36,691 bases of DNA from Bacillus hominis (GCF_018332515.1 NZ_BOQD01000036.1:1-36691); one strand, 5' to 3'. Counted from the first letter of the stretch, positions 15,429 through 27,913 are shown. Translations and numbers: made by a program. Notes: generated by a model from the sequence alone, not told the origin.

Positions 15429-15517
15429 CGAAGGTGCCAGTACCCTTTTGCTAAGTAATTGTAAAAATTCTTTCTATAACAAGCAATCAAAATGCCTTAC
15501 TTCCCATGAATAGCACA

Positions 15518-15551
15518 TAAAAATCCCCTTAACGTTTTTACCGTTAAGGGG
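15518..15551 (-). terminator. terminator of the DUF368 gene
   Basis: CCCCTTAACG (15525-15534) pairs perfectly with CGTTAAGGGG (15542-15551); on the minus strand it is followed by ATTTTTAT. Confidence 0.85.
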
Positions 15552-15562
15552 ACGAAAAGCCC

Positions 15563-16387
15563 TTATTTCTTACCGAAGTAAGTAACAATCGCAAATCCTA
15601 AAATAAAAGTAATAATTGAACTTACAATTGAAATCCCACCAGTCGGAATGCCAGGGAACACAATGACAATCGACCCGATAACGAGCCCAATAATTGCCGC
15701 AAATGTCATACTTTTATAACGATCTAACAAATAACTAATTCCTTTACTACTTACAACAAATCCGGCCATAACGCCGGCACCGATAACCACGATTAACGGT
15801 AAATTGAGTGTAGTTAAAGCGTTAATTGCTGTTGGATACACACCAATAATTAATAAAATAAACGATCCACTAATTCCAGGAAGAAGCATAGCCATACTAG
15901 CCATCCATCCTGCGAAAAATAAACCAATTGCATTTAAAATTGTTAACGTCGTAATTGGATCCGCTGCCTTATCTGGTTTAAAGAATGCTGTTATTGCAAC
16001 AAGAATTGCTGCAATTATTAATAAGGCAATATGACTACCTTTAAACGTTGCCTTTGCATCAGCTTCTCTCATTAACATCGGTAATATACTAATAATTAAA
16101 CCGAGGAAGAAAAATTGAGTCGGTTCATAATGATTTGCTAATAAATATTTAATAACGTGACTTAACGTTAGAAAAGCTGCCGCTACACCAGCTGCAAGTG
16201 GGATTAAAAACGCTAAATGTTTTTTCCATTCACGACTAAAGAATCCGCTAATTGCTGCGAGCAATTGTTCATAAATCCCTAACACAACAGCGATTGTTCC
16301 GCCGCTCACACCAGGAATTAAATCACTAACACCCATACAAAATCCACGATATATATTACGCCATTCCATACTGAATAAATTCCTCAT
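15563..16387 (-). CDS. popT: DUF368 membrane protein, undecaprenyl-phosphate translocase (PopT type)
   Basis: 274 residues, about eight to ten membrane helices. Two related re-entrant motifs mark the internal repeat of the family: DLIPGVSGGTIAVVLGIYE (near residue 22) and MLLPGISGSFILLIIGVYP (near 165). DUF368 proteins were recently shown to return undecaprenyl phosphate across the membrane for reuse in cell-wall synthesis, in parallel with DedA-family UptA. The role here is inferred from those homologues. It is flanked by yvcI and trxB and appears monocistronic. Confidence 0.85.
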   Translation of the reverse strand: MRNLFSMEWRNIYRGFCMGVSDLIPGVSGGTIAVVLGIYEQLLAAISGFFSREWKKHLAFLIPLAAGVAAAFLTLSHVIKYLLANHYEPTQFFFLGLIISILPMLMREADAKATFKGSHIALLIIAAILVAITAFFKPDKAADPITTLTILNAIGLFFAGWMASMAMLLPGISGSFILLIIGVYPTAINALTTLNLPLIVVIGAGVMAGFVVSSKGISYLLDRYKSMTFAAIIGLVIGSIVIVFPGIPTGGISIVSSIITFILGFAIVTYFGKK

Positions 16388-16476
16388 TTCTTATAGTGAT
16401 TTTTTCCGTAAATTCTAGTATAACAATAAGAAACATTATATTCTTAATTATTTTTGACAAAAGTTTGACATTTGAA

Positions 16477-16507
16477 CAAAAAAGAAAGCCACCTATCGGC
16501 AGCTTTC
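16477..16507 (-). terminator. trxB terminator
   Basis: On the minus strand GAAAGCTGCC pairs with GGTGGCTTTC (two G-U pairs, 4-nt loop), then TTTTTTG. It lies about 20 nt after the trxB stop. Confidence 0.8.
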
Positions 16508-16528
16508 TTCTCAAAAGGAAAAATAACC

Positions 16529-17500
<972 letters not shown>

Positions 17501-17526
17501 TCATTCATACACATTAAGTTACCCTC

Positions 17527-17556
17527 ATTATACTGTTAGCATCATTTTTTTCCCAA
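17527..17556 (-). promoter_or_regulatory. trxB promoter
   Basis: On the minus strand TTGGGA (17551-17556), an 18-bp spacer and TATAAT (17527-17532) lie about 40 nt before the trxB start. Confidence 0.6.
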
Positions 17557-17569
17557 TGATTTGCCTACC

Positions 17570-19081
17570 CTACGTGTGCGTGCGCTTAACAGCCTGCACA
17601 TACTTTCGTACAGTCGCTACAGATACATTATATACATCGCCAAGCTCTGCCTGTGTCATCTTATTTCTTTGTTCGCCGCGTACAATATATTCAATTGCCG
17701 CTGACCAACCGTACACATTTGTAAAGGTCGCTCCAGATGTATATAAACGTATGAACGTACAAAACCAAAAATTTAAACACTCTTCGATTAATTCATCGTC
17801 TTTTTTCGTATAATTGTATAACGCGTCCGCAATTCGCACGCACTGTTCGAATTGCTGTAAATCAGCTGGAATGCTTTTATGACTATTAAGTAAAAAGAAA
17901 TATTTTGCAAGTTGTGATACGATTGGAACACCATTTTTCGCTTGCGTTATATCAAAGAAAAAACCAACCTTCTCTGGCGTTGACAATTCATTCATTAAAT
18001 ATAAAGCTAGCATTTGCTCTTCTAGCGTCGCGCTTTGCTGAAATGATTTTCGTAATTCTTCAAATAAAAGGTTTTGTCCTTCATCTGCTAAATTAAGTGC
18101 ATTCCACGGTTCTTTTCCTTTTTTATCAGGATGCAATTCTACAACATGTTGCCACATTTTTTCAGCTACTTGCTGTTCCTTCACCATATACGCAGAGTAT
18201 GCAAACCAGTAATAAAAACTAACGTCTCCTTCGTACCCTTGACGCTTTAATACTTTGAACCATTTATATGCAGTTTCAAAATGACCAATTGTTGCAAGCG
18301 TTGTCCCAAGTTTCAAACGATGCTCAAATGAAATTGGATATACCGAAACTAACTGCCCTGCTAATAACTCTACTTGCTTATGCTCTCCAATTGAATATAG
18401 AAAAATAAGCGTATTACAAAGCGCATGCATATTACCAGGATTTTTCTCTAAAATCATTTCTGTTAACTTGAGCGCTTGATCTACATTACCTGATTGAAAA
18501 TGCGCAATCGCTAAATTATTATGGCCCGACCAAAATTCTGGATATTCTTTCGTAACAACTTCTAATGTAGCAATCGCCTCTTCTAGTTGTCCGTTACGAA
18601 TGTAGCGGTTCGCTTCTTCCTGCATAACAATTAGCTCATCTTCATCCTCAATCTCTTCCTCACCCATTGCTTCTTCTTCCATAATCTCAAGCAATTCTAA
18701 TGTATCTTCTACGAATTCCTTCTCTTCCGCAACTTCTAAATATCGCTCTGCATACTTCTTCGCCTGTTGAAACAAGCCCATATATGCATAATTATTTGCA
18801 ATAAAATAATTGCATTGCTCAAGTTCAGGATTGGATCTAACAAGCTTTAAAAATATCTGATTCGACTCTTGATATTCACCAGATTCAGATAATGTTATTG
18901 CTAGTTGGCATAAAATAAACGGCTCCTTCTCGCTTTGTGCCGCTCTTCGAAAATATTTAATTGCATCTTGCAATTTTTGCCCTTTATAAGCCCTCATCCC
19001 TTTTTTATAAAAGAAGTCCGCTAATTGATTAAAAGAGATAACTTGTCCGTTCTCCTTATATATTCTTTGATTTTTCCCCAT
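17570..19081 (-). CDS. yvcD: TPR-repeat protein YvcD with a C-terminal helix-turn-helix
   Basis: The ATG at 19081 has GGAGG 4 nt upstream and gives 503 residues; the frame is open 25 codons further but without a ribosome binding site. Tetratricopeptide repeats run through most of the protein (DAIKYFRRAAQSEKEPFILC; AIATLEVVTKEYPEFWSGHN; QALKLTEMILEKNPGNMHAL), with an acidic insert (MEEEAMGEEEIEDEDE). The last 45 residues hold a helix-turn-helix-like segment (MTQAELGDVYNVSVATVRKY). YvcD has no assigned function to my knowledge. The TPR + HTH layout suggests a protein-regulated DNA-binding factor; that is inference. Confidence 0.85.
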   Translation of the reverse strand: MGKNQRIYKENGQVISFNQLADFFYKKGMRAYKGQKLQDAIKYFRRAAQSEKEPFILCQLAITLSESGEYQESNQIFLKLVRSNPELEQCNYFIANNYAYMGLFQQAKKYAERYLEVAEEKEFVEDTLELLEIMEEEAMGEEEIEDEDELIVMQEEANRYIRNGQLEEAIATLEVVTKEYPEFWSGHNNLAIAHFQSGNVDQALKLTEMILEKNPGNMHALCNTLIFLYSIGEHKQVELLAGQLVSVYPISFEHRLKLGTTLATIGHFETAYKWFKVLKRQGYEGDVSFYYWFAYSAYMVKEQQVAEKMWQHVVELHPDKKGKEPWNALNLADEGQNLLFEELRKSFQQSATLEEQMLALYLMNELSTPEKVGFFFDITQAKNGVPIVSQLAKYFFLLNSHKSIPADLQQFEQCVRIADALYNYTKKDDELIEECLNFWFCTFIRLYTSGATFTNVYGWSAAIEYIVRGEQRNKMTQAELGDVYNVSVATVRKYVQAVKRTHT

Positions 19082-19226
19082 ATATCCTCCAGTTTTTTGT
19101 TTTCTTCGTTCACACATTCTTCTATCTATAAGTATAAACGATTCCGTAAAAAACAAAACAGTATATTGTAATCAATTATTTCCTTTTTATTCATAAAAAG
19201 AGAAGGGAAATGTTACATTTTTAACA

Positions 19227-19733
19227 TCAACCTTCTCTAGTGGCCATTTCCTCTTTCGTATAAATAATACGCATCGGATTTCCGCCTACGAAAGCGCCGC
19301 CTGGTACATCTTTATGGACAAGTGTGCCAGCAGAAACGATAGCACCATCTCCAATCGTCACACCTGGTAAAACTGTCGTATTCGCTCCAATCATAACTTC
19401 ATTCCCTATGATGATTTCTCCGAGTCGATACTCACGAATTAAATATTCATGCGCTAAAAGCGTTGTATTATAGCCGATAATTGAATTGTCTCCCACAGTA
19501 ATCTTTTCTGGAAACATAATGTCCGGCATTACCATAAGTGCAAACGACGTTTTCTTTCCTACTTCCATCCGTAAAAACGTGCGATATAGCCAACTCTTTA
19601 CGGATAAAAATGGCGTGTAACGTGCGATTTGGATGATAATAAAGTTTTTCATTACCTTCCAAAAAGAAACTGTTTTATACACATTCCACAATGAATTTTC
19701 TCCTGAAACAGGATAGCGCGTTGTCCGTCGCAC
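19227..19733 (-). CDS. yvoF: hexapeptide-repeat acetyltransferase YvoF
   Basis: 168 residues with left-handed beta-helix hexapeptide repeats ([60 protein letters not shown]) typical of Xat/CysE-type O-acetyltransferases. The catalytic His is probably in LLAHEY. An N-terminal amphipathic stretch ([20 protein letters not shown]) may place it at the membrane. The acceptor is unknown; in B. subtilis yvoF is also next to ppaX (yvoE) and lgt (yvoD). Confidence 0.88.
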   Translation of the reverse strand: MRRTTRYPVSGENSLWNVYKTVSFWKVMKNFIIIQIARYTPFLSVKSWLYRTFLRMEVGKKTSFALMVMPDIMFPEKITVGDNSIIGYNTTLLAHEYLIREYRLGEIIIGNEVMIGANTTVLPGVTIGDGAIVSAGTLVHKDVPGGAFVGGNPMRIIYTKEEMATREG

Positions 19734-19767
19734 TTAGCTCTCACCTCTACTTAAATAAAGTGAAACT

Positions 19768-20418
19768 TTATGAGCGGTTAATACCGGACAAAATCGGTAG
19801 TAAATCACTCATCTTATCTAGCATAAAGTCTGGCTTGTAAGCTTCTAAATACGCTCTACCTTTCAATGTCCATGAAACCGCTACTGTTTTCGTACCTGCA
19901 TTTTGTCCACCAACGATATCATGATGATTATCACCAACCATCAATGTTTCTTCTGGATTTGCATCTAATAATTCGAGCGCTTTTTGAAGTGGTTCTGGAT
20001 GTGGTTTCACATGTTCCACATCATCAATTGTCACGACAACATCAAAAAACTGATCAAGTTTCGAAAGCTTCAATCCCATTTCAACCGTCTTTCTTGCTTT
20101 CGTTGTAACAATGCCAACCTTATAGCCTTGCTTCTTCAATTCTTGAACTGTTTCATATACAGTTTCATATTCTTCCACTAATTCATCATGATGCTCATGA
20201 TTAAATTGACGATAACATGTAATCATCTCTTCAACCTTGCTTGCATCAATATTACTAAAAGTATCGTGCAAAGATGGACCGATAAATGGCAATACGTCTT
20301 CACGCTTATACTGATTTGGATAATATGTATGTAACGTATGTAAAAAAGAAGAGATAATAAGTTCATTTGTATTAATTAACGTTCCATCTAAATCAAATAA
20401 TACTGTATTTATTTTCAT
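19768..20418 (-). CDS. ppaX: pyrophosphatase PpaX
   Basis: The ATG at 20418 gives 216 residues, the B. subtilis length; the in-frame ATG at 20436 lies before the AAAGGATCAAGGA site. HAD motifs: [10 protein letters not shown] (motif I), [10 protein letters not shown] (II), HVKPHPEPL (III) and [12 protein letters not shown] (IV). PpaX hydrolyses the pyrophosphate produced by HPr kinase/phosphorylase when it dephosphorylates P-Ser-HPr. That links it directly to hprK two genes upstream in the same gene run. Confidence 0.95.
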   Translation of the reverse strand: MKINTVLFDLDGTLINTNELIISSFLHTLHTYYPNQYKREDVLPFIGPSLHDTFSNIDASKVEEMITCYRQFNHEHHDELVEEYETVYETVQELKKQGYKVGIVTTKARKTVEMGLKLSKLDQFFDVVVTIDDVEHVKPHPEPLQKALELLDANPEETLMVGDNHHDIVGGQNAGTKTVAVSWTLKGRAYLEAYKPDFMLDKMSDLLPILSGINRS

Positions 20419-20452
20419 CGTCCTTGATCCTTTCATTATCTGAATATGAAAG

Positions 20453-20479
20453 AAGCAGCATCTTATATAAGATGCTACT
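20453..20479 (-). other. perfect hairpin between lgt and ppaX
   Basis: AGCATCTTATATAAGATGCT (20457-20476) is a perfect 20-bp palindrome, extended by one mismatch on each side. The T tract is weak, so it probably lowers rather than stops transcription into ppaX, or marks an RNA processing point. Confidence 0.5.
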
Positions 20480-20484
20480 TTTCT

Positions 20485-21297
20485 CTAATTTTCTAAATAT
20501 CTTTTATCAGCTTGCCCCGTTTTTCGTCTCACAATAATGAAAATAATAGAAATAACAACAATTCCAATAGACATTACTTGTGCAATACGAAGTGGTCCTA
20601 ACATTAAACTATCTGTACGCAAACCTTCTACGAAGAAGCGTCCCACTGAATACCAAATTAAATATGTGAAGAATAGTTCCCCGCGGCGTAAATTCACTTT
20701 TCGTAACGCGAGTAGTAAAATAACACCTGCAAAGTTCCATAACGATTCATATAAAAACGTTGGGTGATAATACACACCATCAATGTACATTTGATTAATA
20801 ATGAAATCCGGTAAATGAAGACCTTCTAAAAACTGTCTCGTTACTTCATCACCATGCGCCTCTTGGTTCATAAAGTTTCCCCATCGGCCAATTGCTTGTC
20901 CTAGTAAAATACTTGGCGCAGCAATATCCGCTAACTTCCAGAATGAAAGCCCGCGTCGTTTCGCAAAAAGAATCCCTGTAATAACAGCCCCGATTAAACC
21001 ACCGTGAATCGCCAAACCACCTTGACGAATATTAATAATTTGACTCGGATTTTGCGAATAATATTCCCATTCAAAAATGACATAATACATTCTCGCAAAA
21101 AGAATGGCAATTGGTACTGCGATTAATACAAGATCGATAAATGTATCTTTGTGAATACCTAGCCTTTCTCCCTCGCGAGTTGCTAGCCAAAGACCTAATA
21201 GCACACCTGTACCGATAATAACCCCATACCAATAAACAGGGAACGGTCCGAGTTGGATTGCTACACGGTCAAGCTGTGGTACGGAACCTAACAGCAT
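20485..21297 (-). CDS. lgt: phosphatidylglycerol-prolipoprotein diacylglyceryl transferase
   Basis: 270 residues, polytopic (seven membrane helices expected). Lgt signatures: [11 protein letters not shown] (His near residue 103), [17 protein letters not shown], and a late [14 protein letters not shown] segment. It transfers diacylglycerol from phosphatidylglycerol to the lipobox Cys of prelipoproteins. Substrates in this window include the YhcN/YlaJ protein and the DUF4362 protein. It belongs to the hprK-lgt-ppaX-yvoF gene run. Confidence 0.97.
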   Translation of the reverse strand: MLLGSVPQLDRVAIQLGPFPVYWYGVIIGTGVLLGLWLATREGERLGIHKDTFIDLVLIAVPIAILFARMYYVIFEWEYYSQNPSQIINIRQGGLAIHGGLIGAVITGILFAKRRGLSFWKLADIAAPSILLGQAIGRWGNFMNQEAHGDEVTRQFLEGLHLPDFIINQMYIDGVYYHPTFLYESLWNFAGVILLLALRKVNLRRGELFFTYLIWYSVGRFFVEGLRTDSLMLGPLRIAQVMSIGIVVISIIFIIVRRKTGQADKRYLEN

Positions 21298-21321
21298 ATG
21301 TATGACCTCCCTCTCCAGAGT

Positions 21322-22251
21322 CTACTCTTGATTTCCTAACTCAATCGCACTCATTAATCGTTCAGAGAACTGCTGTGCCGCATTGACTCCCATACGTTTT
21401 AATCTGAAGTTCATCGCTGCTACTTCAATAATAACAGCCAAGTTTCGACCAGGACGAACTGGAAGTGTAATCTTCGTAAGTTCTGTATCAATAATCTTCA
21501 TCTTCTCTTCATCAAGACCTAAGCGATCATAATTTTTCTTTTGATCCCAAATTTCAAGATTAATAACAAGCGTAATACGTTTATAATTTCGTACTGCCCC
21601 TGCACCGAATAACGTCATTACGTTAATAATACCTAGACCACGAATTTCTAATAAGTGCTCAATTAAATCAGGTGAGCTTCCTACTAATGTGTCTTCATCT
21701 TCTTGACGAATTTCTACGCTATCATCCGCAACAAGGCGGTGACCACGCTTTACAAGTTCAAGCGCTGTCTCACTTTTCCCGACACCACTTTGACCTGTAA
21801 TTAAAACACCAACGCCATAAATATCTACTAACACACCATGAACAGCTGTTGTTGGCGCTAGCTTACCTTCTAAATAGTTTGTTAAACGACTTGATAATCT
21901 CGTCGTCGTTTGAGAAGAACGTAATAAAGGCACGCCTGATTCACGTGATGCTTGTAATAACTCATCCGGCACATCTTGATTACGAGTTACAATAATACAA
22001 GGTGTCTCTTCCGTACAAAGCGCTTTCATTCTCTCTTGCTTTTGCTCTGTCGTTAACGTATCAAAGAATGTAAGCTCCGTTTTTCCAAGAAGCTGCACGC
22101 GATCAGCTGGATAATATGTAAAAAATCCTGCCATTTCAATTCCAGGTCGTGATAAATCACTCGTATCAATCGGACGATGAATCCCTTCTTCACCACTTAC
22201 TAACTCCAATTGAAATTGTTCAATTAAATCTTTTGTCCTTACTTTCGGCAT
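21322..22251 (-). CDS. hprK: HPr kinase/phosphorylase
   Basis: The ATG at 22251 has GGAGG 9 nt upstream and gives 309 residues ([14 protein letters not shown]...); the frame is open further upstream without a ribosome binding site. The Walker A-type loop GQSGVGKS is at 153-160, preceded by the conserved His in AVHGVLVD, followed by [13 protein letters not shown] and the signature [31 protein letters not shown] is C-terminal. It phosphorylates and dephosphorylates Ser46 of HPr and Crh, the switch for carbon catabolite repression. Confidence 0.97.
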   Translation of the reverse strand: MPKVRTKDLIEQFQLELVSGEEGIHRPIDTSDLSRPGIEMAGFFTYYPADRVQLLGKTELTFFDTLTTEQKQERMKALCTEETPCIIVTRNQDVPDELLQASRESGVPLLRSSQTTTRLSSRLTNYLEGKLAPTTAVHGVLVDIYGVGVLITGQSGVGKSETALELVKRGHRLVADDSVEIRQEDEDTLVGSSPDLIEHLLEIRGLGIINVMTLFGAGAVRNYKRITLVINLEIWDQKKNYDRLGLDEEKMKIIDTELTKITLPVRPGRNLAVIIEVAAMNFRLKRMGVNAAQQFSERLMSAIELGNQE

Positions 22252-22365
22252 ATGTATAAACCTCCACTCCGCTGCGGGTTCAGTCTCATTTGATGTAAAA
22301 TTCCATTCTACCGGATATTGTACCATTTTTTTTTGGAAACAAGAAACACGGTTTCTAATAAATAG

Positions 22366-22402
22366 AAAAAAACATTTCATATGAATCATGAAATGTTTTT
22401 CT
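22366..22402 (-). terminator. terminator between yvlD and hprK
   Basis: AAAAACATTTCAT (22368-22380) pairs perfectly with ATGAAATGTTTTT (22388-22400); T-rich on both strands. It separates yvlD from the hprK operon. Confidence 0.85.
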
Positions 22403-22407
22403 TTTTG

Positions 22408-22788
22408 TCATTTTCTCTTTTTTTCATGTAATGGTTCAACAATTACTTTGTCAATTATCATATTAAAAATCGAAATACAAATTGCCGCAACAATCGCTAC
22501 ACCAAATCCAGATATATTAAAGGCGTCCCCTAATAATGAATCCGTCATCTTTAACGTAATCGCATTAATAACAATTAAGAAGAAACCGAAAGTTACAAGA
22601 GTAATTGGTAGCGTAATTAAAATTAAAAGCGGCTTTACAAATACGTTTAAAATCGCCAATATAATACTCGCAATAATTGCAGTTTGTATATTTGCTATGT
22701 AAAATGCGTCTGGTGCAACCCCTTTTAAAAGTCCGGATACAGCGATTAACACAACGCTATTTACAAGAAGTGATACAATCCATCTCAT
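22408..22788 (-). CDS. yvlD: YvlD, phage holin 4-superfamily membrane protein
   Basis: About 126 residues from the ATG at 22788 (MRWIVSLLVNSVVLIAVSGL); the ATG at 22800 is an alternative and neither has ideal spacing. It has four membrane helices and matches PF04020 (holin superfamily IV / YvlD): PDAFYIANIQTAIIASIILA, NVFVKPLLILITLPITLVTF and NMIIDKVIVEPL. Function is not established; in B. subtilis yvlD sits in an envelope-stress-type operon. It appears monocistronic here, between uvrA and hprK. Confidence 0.82.
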   Translation of the reverse strand: MRWIVSLLVNSVVLIAVSGLLKGVAPDAFYIANIQTAIIASIILAILNVFVKPLLILITLPITLVTFGFFLIVINAITLKMTDSLLGDAFNISGFGVAIVAAICISIFNMIIDKVIVEPLHEKKRK

Positions 22789-22800
22789 TTCCTTACACAT

Positions 22801-22932
22801 CCTTTTAACATATATATTTCATCATACGCTAATAGATAATAAACGCAAGTAACACGCAAACTCTTATACCAACTTATTCTATTCTTCACGCTTGTATACC
22901 TACTAACAATCTTACCAGGTTCCCTTAGTGAA
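22801..22932. other. gap upstream of yvlD
   Basis: No gene seen; a short frame on the minus strand (22785-22973) crosses the uvrA terminator and has no ribosome binding site. It should hold the yvlD promoter. Confidence 0.3.
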
Positions 22933-22967
22933 ATGAAAACCGAGTGTAATTTCCACTCGGTTTTCAT
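22933..22967 (-). terminator. uvrBA terminator
   Basis: GAAAACCGAGTG (22935-22946) pairs perfectly with CACTCGGTTTTC (22954-22965), 8 nt after the uvrA stop. Confidence 0.85.
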
Positions 22968-22974
22968 TAACAAC

Positions 22975-25854
22975 TTATTGTGATAACTCTACTTCTTTTA
23001 TTTTCTCTTTCATTCTTGCTTTATCACGATTTAAAATCTCTTTTAAATACTTACCTGTATACGAGCGTTCTTCTTTCACTACTTGCTCTGGCGTTCCGGA
23101 AGCAACGATTTGTCCGCCTTTGTCTCCGCCTTCTGGCCCAAGATCCACGATATAATCAGCTGTTTTAATAACATCTAAATTATGCTCGATTACAAGTACT
23201 GTCTCCCCGCTTTCAACAAGACGTTGCAACACTTCTAGAAGACGTGCAATATCATGGGCATGTAAGCCAGTCGTCGGCTCATCTAAAATGTATAACGTAC
23301 GCCCTGTAGAGCGACGATGTAATTCAGAAGCTAATTTCACACGCTGCGCCTCACCACCTGATAACGTCGTAGCTGGTTGTCCTAATTTCATATAACCAAG
23401 CCCTACATCTACAAGTGTTTGAAGTTTACGCTTAATTTTCGGGATGTTAGCAAAGAACTCTACCCCATCTTCAATTGTCATCCCTAACACTTCAGAAATA
23501 TTCTTATCTTTATATTTCACTTCTAACGTTTCACGGTTGTAACGTTTACCGTGACAAACTTCACACGGAACATACACGTCTGGTAAGAAATGCATTTCAA
23601 TTTTAATAATTCCATCACCACGACACGCTTCACAACGGCCGCCTTTTACGTTAAAGCTGAAACGTCCTTTTTGATATCCACGCACTTTCGCTTCATTCGT
23701 TTGCGCAAACACATCACGAATATCATCGAATACACCTGTATATGTTGCTGGGTTGGAACGTGGTGTACGCCCGATTGGTGATTGATCAATATCAATAACT
23801 TTATCTAACTGCTCAAGACCTTTAATTTCTTTATGAACTCCTGGCTTCGCTTTTGCTTTATATAACTTTTGAGCTAACGATTTGTATAGCACTTCATTAA
23901 TCATCGTACTTTTTCCAGAGCCAGATACGCCTGTCACTGCTACAAATGTTCCTAGAGGGAATGACATCTTCGCGTTTTTCAAGTTATTTTCTTTCGCACC
24001 GACAATCTCCACTTTACGTCCATCACCTTTACGTCTTTCAAGTGGTACCGGAATAAACTCTTTACCGCTTAAATATTTCCCTGTTAATGAATTCTCGTCT
24101 TGCATAACTTCAGCTGGTGTACCTGCTGATACAACTTGACCACCATGAATACCTGCACCAGGTCCGATATCAAGTAAATAATCAGCAGCCATCATCGTAT
24201 CTTCATCATGCTCAACAACGATTAACGTATTTCCTAAATCACGCATTTCCTGCAATGTACGAATAAGACGATCATTATCGCGCTGATGCAAACCAATAGA
24301 AGGCTCATCGAGGATATACAGTACACCAGTAAGGCGAGAACCAATTTGCGTTGCTAAACGAATACGCTGCGCCTCACCACCTGATAAAGTTCCTGCGGCA
24401 CGACTTAACGTTAAATAATCTAAACCGACGTTCACTAAGAACCCAACGCGTTCCTGAATTTCTCTTAAAATTAAATGAGCAATTTTTTGTTGTTTCTCAG
24501 TTAACTCAACATTCGAGAAGAACTCCTGTACTTCTTGAACAGAATATTTCGTTACATCGGCAATCGTTTTATCACCAACGAAAACAGCTAAACTCTCAGG
24601 CTTTAAGCGTCCGCCTTTACACTTTGGACAAGCTTGCTCCGCCATATATTTCTCCATTTGCTCACGAACATAATCAGAACTCGTCTCACGATAACGACGC
24701 TCGATATTCGGAATAACACCTTCAAATAAAATCTCATTTTCCTTTACTTGACCAAATTCATTCACATAGCGGAAATAAACCTTCTCTTCACCGCTTCCAT
24801 ACAACACTTTATCAAATAAATCCCTCGGTATATCTTTCACCGGCATATCCATATCGATGCCGTAATGATTACACACAGATTTTAATAATTGCGGGTAATA
24901 TTGTGAACTTGTCGGTTCCCAAGGAGCAATCGCATGTTCATTTAATGATACATCCCAGTTCGGAATAACAAGCTCTAAATCTACCTCTAACTTCGAGCCA
25001 AGTCCATCACAAGAAGGACACGCGCCGAACGGACTATTGAACGAGAACATACGCGGCTCTAATTCTCCGATTGAAAAACCACAATGCGGACAAGCATGAT
25101 GTTCACTAAATAGAAGTTCTTCCTCTCCCATTACATCGATTAAAACTCGGCCCCCGCCAAGCTTTAAAGCACTTTCGAGTGAATCTGCAAGTCGGCTTGC
25201 AATTCCTTCTTTCACAACAATACGGTCAATAACAACTTCAATTGAATGCTTCTTATTTTTTTCTAACGTAATCTCTTCAGATACATCCAGCATCTCTCCA
25301 TCAACGCGCACACGAACATAACCTTGCTTCTTAATATCTTCTAATACTTTCACATGCGTACCTTTACGCCCTGACACGATAGGCGCTAGCACTTGCAACT
25401 TCGTACGTTCAGGATATTCAAGAACACGGTCTACCATCTGTTCCACTGTTTGTGATGTAATTTCAATTCCATGATTCGGACAAATCGGCGTACCAATTCG
25501 TGCGAATAATAAACGTAAATAATCATAAATCTCTGTTACCGTTCCAACCGTTGAACGTGGATTACGACTCGTCGTTTTTTGATCAATTGAAATCGCTGGA
25601 GATAAACCCTCAATCGTATCAACATCCGGCTTATCCATTTGCCCTAAAAACTGGCGCGCATACGCGGATAAAGATTCCACGTATCTACGCTGCCCTTCCG
25701 CATAAATCGTATCAAATGCTAACGATGATTTTCCTGAACCAGACAATCCCGTCACAACAACAAGCTGATTTCTCGGAATGGTTACGTCAATATTTTTTAA
25801 ATTATGCGCTCTAGCACCTTTTACAACAATAAAATCCTTACTCACTCTTTTCAC
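22975..25854 (-). CDS. uvrA: excinuclease ABC subunit A
   Basis: 959 residues from a GTG that overlaps the uvrB stop (GTGA). A second GTG three codons in (25845) has better spacing from AAGGG and may be the real start. Two ABC modules: Walker [13 protein letters not shown] and [12 protein letters not shown], signatures [12 protein letters not shown] and [12 protein letters not shown], and zinc-binding Cys pairs (CPHCGF...CPSC; CPKC; CEAC...CEVC). UvrA2 recognises DNA damage and loads UvrB in nucleotide excision repair. Co-transcribed with uvrB. Confidence 0.98.
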   Translation of the reverse strand: MKRVSKDFIVVKGARAHNLKNIDVTIPRNQLVVVTGLSGSGKSSLAFDTIYAEGQRRYVESLSAYARQFLGQMDKPDVDTIEGLSPAISIDQKTTSRNPRSTVGTVTEIYDYLRLLFARIGTPICPNHGIEITSQTVEQMVDRVLEYPERTKLQVLAPIVSGRKGTHVKVLEDIKKQGYVRVRVDGEMLDVSEEITLEKNKKHSIEVVIDRIVVKEGIASRLADSLESALKLGGGRVLIDVMGEEELLFSEHHACPHCGFSIGELEPRMFSFNSPFGACPSCDGLGSKLEVDLELVIPNWDVSLNEHAIAPWEPTSSQYYPQLLKSVCNHYGIDMDMPVKDIPRDLFDKVLYGSGEEKVYFRYVNEFGQVKENEILFEGVIPNIERRYRETSSDYVREQMEKYMAEQACPKCKGGRLKPESLAVFVGDKTIADVTKYSVQEVQEFFSNVELTEKQQKIAHLILREIQERVGFLVNVGLDYLTLSRAAGTLSGGEAQRIRLATQIGSRLTGVLYILDEPSIGLHQRDNDRLIRTLQEMRDLGNTLIVVEHDEDTMMAADYLLDIGPGAGIHGGQVVSAGTPAEVMQDENSLTGKYLSGKEFIPVPLERRKGDGRKVEIVGAKENNLKNAKMSFPLGTFVAVTGVSGSGKSTMINEVLYKSLAQKLYKAKAKPGVHKEIKGLEQLDKVIDIDQSPIGRTPRSNPATYTGVFDDIRDVFAQTNEAKVRGYQKGRFSFNVKGGRCEACRGDGIIKIEMHFLPDVYVPCEVCHGKRYNRETLEVKYKDKNISEVLGMTIEDGVEFFANIPKIKRKLQTLVDVGLGYMKLGQPATTLSGGEAQRVKLASELHRRSTGRTLYILDEPTTGLHAHDIARLLEVLQRLVESGETVLVIEHNLDVIKTADYIVDLGPEGGDKGGQIVASGTPEQVVKEERSYTGKYLKEILNRDKARMKEKIKEVELSQ

Positions 25855-27827
25855 CCTTCCGCTTTTAATTCTAATAGTAAATCTCTTAATTCAGCTGCAC
25901 GCTCGAAATCTAACGCTTTTGCTGCTTCTTTCATCTCTGCTTCCATCTTCGCAATTGTATTTTCACGTTCTTTTTTCGTCATCTTCTTAGCTGGTGCTGT
26001 TTCATACGTTTCCGTATCCTCAGCTGCTGTTGTCGCACGAATAACGTCACGTACTCCTTTTTGAATTGTCTTCGGCGTAATACCATGCTCTTTATTGTAA
26101 GCTTCTTGCAACTGGCGACGACGCTGCGTTTCTTCAATCGCAATTCCCATTGATCTTGTTATACGATCTGCGTACATAATAACGCGGCCGTTTTCATTAC
26201 GTGCCGCACGACCAATTGTTTGAATTAATGAACGCTCTGAACGTAGGAATCCTTCCTTATCAGCATCTAAAATAGCTACAAGTGATACTTCTGGAATATC
26301 TAATCCTTCTCGTAATAAGTTAATACCGACAAGTACATCAAACTTACCAAGGCGAAGGTCACGAATAATTTCAATACGTTCTAACGTTTTAATTTCAGAG
26401 TGAAGATAGTTCACTTTAATTCCTACATCTTTTAAGTAATCCGTTAAATCCTCTGACATTTTTTTCGTTAAAGTCGTAATTAATACACGTTCATTTTTCG
26501 CAATCCGGTCATGGATTTCTCCTAATAAATCATCTATTTGTCCTTCAATTGGTCGTATATCAATTGGTGGATCTAAAAGCCCTGTTGGACGAATAATTTG
26601 TTCTACTACTTCCGGTGACTGCTCTAACTCGTACGGTCCTGGCGTTGCCGAAACGTAAATAACTTGATTCGTTTTCTCTTCAAACTCATCAAATGTGAGC
26701 GGTCTATTATCTAAAGCTGATGGCAGACGGAATCCATGATCAACAAGCACCTGCTTACGTGCTTGGTCCCCGTTATACATCGCTCTTACTTGCGGAACCG
26801 ATACATGCGACTCATCCATAACAATTAAGAAATCCTCTGGAAAATAATCTAAAAGCGTATACGGCGTTGAACCTGCTGGACGAAGTGTTAAATGACGGGA
26901 ATAGTTTTCAATCCCTGAACAAAAACCCATCTCGCGCATCATTTCTAAATCATAACGTGTACGTTGTTCTATGCGCTGCGCTTCTAACAATTTACCGTTA
27001 TCATTTAATTCTTTTAAACGCTCTTCTAATTCTTTTTCTATATTTTCAATAGCTACCTTCAGCTTTTCTTCACGTGTAACGAAGTGAGATGCTGGGAAGA
27101 TTGCTACATGATCACGTTCTGATAATACTTCACCCGTTAATGCATTTACTTCTCGAATACGATCTATTTCATCTCCGAAAAATTCAATTCGAATACAATG
27201 CTCGTCAAGTGATGCCGGGAAAATTTCAACTACATCTCCGCGCACACGGAATGTACCACGCTTGAAATCAATATCATTACGTCCATACTGTACATCAACA
27301 AGTTCACGAAGCAATTGATTGCGGTCCTTTTCCATACCAACTCGAAGTGAAACAACTAACTCGCGGTATTCTTCCGGAGAACCTAAACCATATATGCACG
27401 ATACACTCGCAACGATAATAACATCATCTCGTTCAAATAAGGAAGACGTTGCCGAGTGGCGTAATTTATCGATTTCATCGTTAATTTGCGCATCTTTTTC
27501 AATAAACGTATCCGTATGTGGTACGTACGCTTCCGGCTGATAATAATCGTAATAACTAACAAAATACTCAACAGAATTGTTAGGAAAGAAATCTTTCAGC
27601 TCACTATATAACTGCCCTGCTAACGTTTTATTATGAGCCATTACAAGTGTTGGCTTCTGCACCTCTTTAATGACATTTGAAATCGTAAATGTCTTACCCG
27701 TTCCTGTCGCTCCAAGCAACACTTGCTTTTTCTTTCCACTATTAAGTCCCTCTACAAGCTTCTCTATCGCTCCCGGCTGATCACCTTGCGGGGAATACTC
27801 TGAGATAATTTCAAATTGATGTTCCAA
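25851..27827 (-). CDS. uvrB: excinuclease ABC subunit B
   Basis: 658 residues from a TTG start ([20 protein letters not shown]) with GAGGAGG 11 nt upstream. Helicase motifs: [11 protein letters not shown] (Walker A), the [12 protein letters not shown] beta-hairpin, MDESH (motif II) and IGRAARN (motif VI). The C-terminal UVR motif ([20 protein letters not shown]) binds UvrC. UvrB verifies damage and recruits UvrC. A LexA-like box lies upstream, consistent with SOS control. Confidence 0.98.
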   Translation of the reverse strand: MEHQFEIISEYSPQGDQPGAIEKLVEGLNSGKKKQVLLGATGTGKTFTISNVIKEVQKPTLVMAHNKTLAGQLYSELKDFFPNNSVEYFVSYYDYYQPEAYVPHTDTFIEKDAQINDEIDKLRHSATSSLFERDDVIIVASVSCIYGLGSPEEYRELVVSLRVGMEKDRNQLLRELVDVQYGRNDIDFKRGTFRVRGDVVEIFPASLDEHCIRIEFFGDEIDRIREVNALTGEVLSERDHVAIFPASHFVTREEKLKVAIENIEKELEERLKELNDNGKLLEAQRIEQRTRYDLEMMREMGFCSGIENYSRHLTLRPAGSTPYTLLDYFPEDFLIVMDESHVSVPQVRAMYNGDQARKQVLVDHGFRLPSALDNRPLTFDEFEEKTNQVIYVSATPGPYELEQSPEVVEQIIRPTGLLDPPIDIRPIEGQIDDLLGEIHDRIAKNERVLITTLTKKMSEDLTDYLKDVGIKVNYLHSEIKTLERIEIIRDLRLGKFDVLVGINLLREGLDIPEVSLVAILDADKEGFLRSERSLIQTIGRAARNENGRVIMYADRITRSMGIAIEETQRRRQLQEAYNKEHGITPKTIQKGVRDVIRATTAAEDTETYETAPAKKMTKKERENTIAKMEAEMKEAAKALDFERAAELRDLLLELKAEG

Positions 27828-27899
27828 CTAAAATCCGACCTCCTCATAAAAATCTGTATTATTATTTTACCACGAATACTCATAAAAAACCTAAAAAAA

Positions 27900-27913
27900 C
27901 GAACAGATATTCG
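27900..27913. promoter_or_regulatory. LexA (DinR) SOS box upstream of uvrBA
   Basis: CGAACAGATATTCG matches the Bacillus LexA consensus CGAAC-N4-GTTCG with one mismatch. It is centred about 80 nt upstream of the uvrB start. A TAAAAT at -10 position nearer the gene is possible but I see no strong -35. Confidence 0.75.

Noticed and set aside
15429-15517. riboswitch upstream of yvcI
   Set aside because: Only a small GGTGCC/GGGTAC-like pairing is present upstream of the promoter; no known riboswitch core seen.
22388-22702. plus-strand ORF of 104 codons opposite yvlD
   Set aside because: Shadow of yvlD; the minus-strand product matches the PF04020 family.
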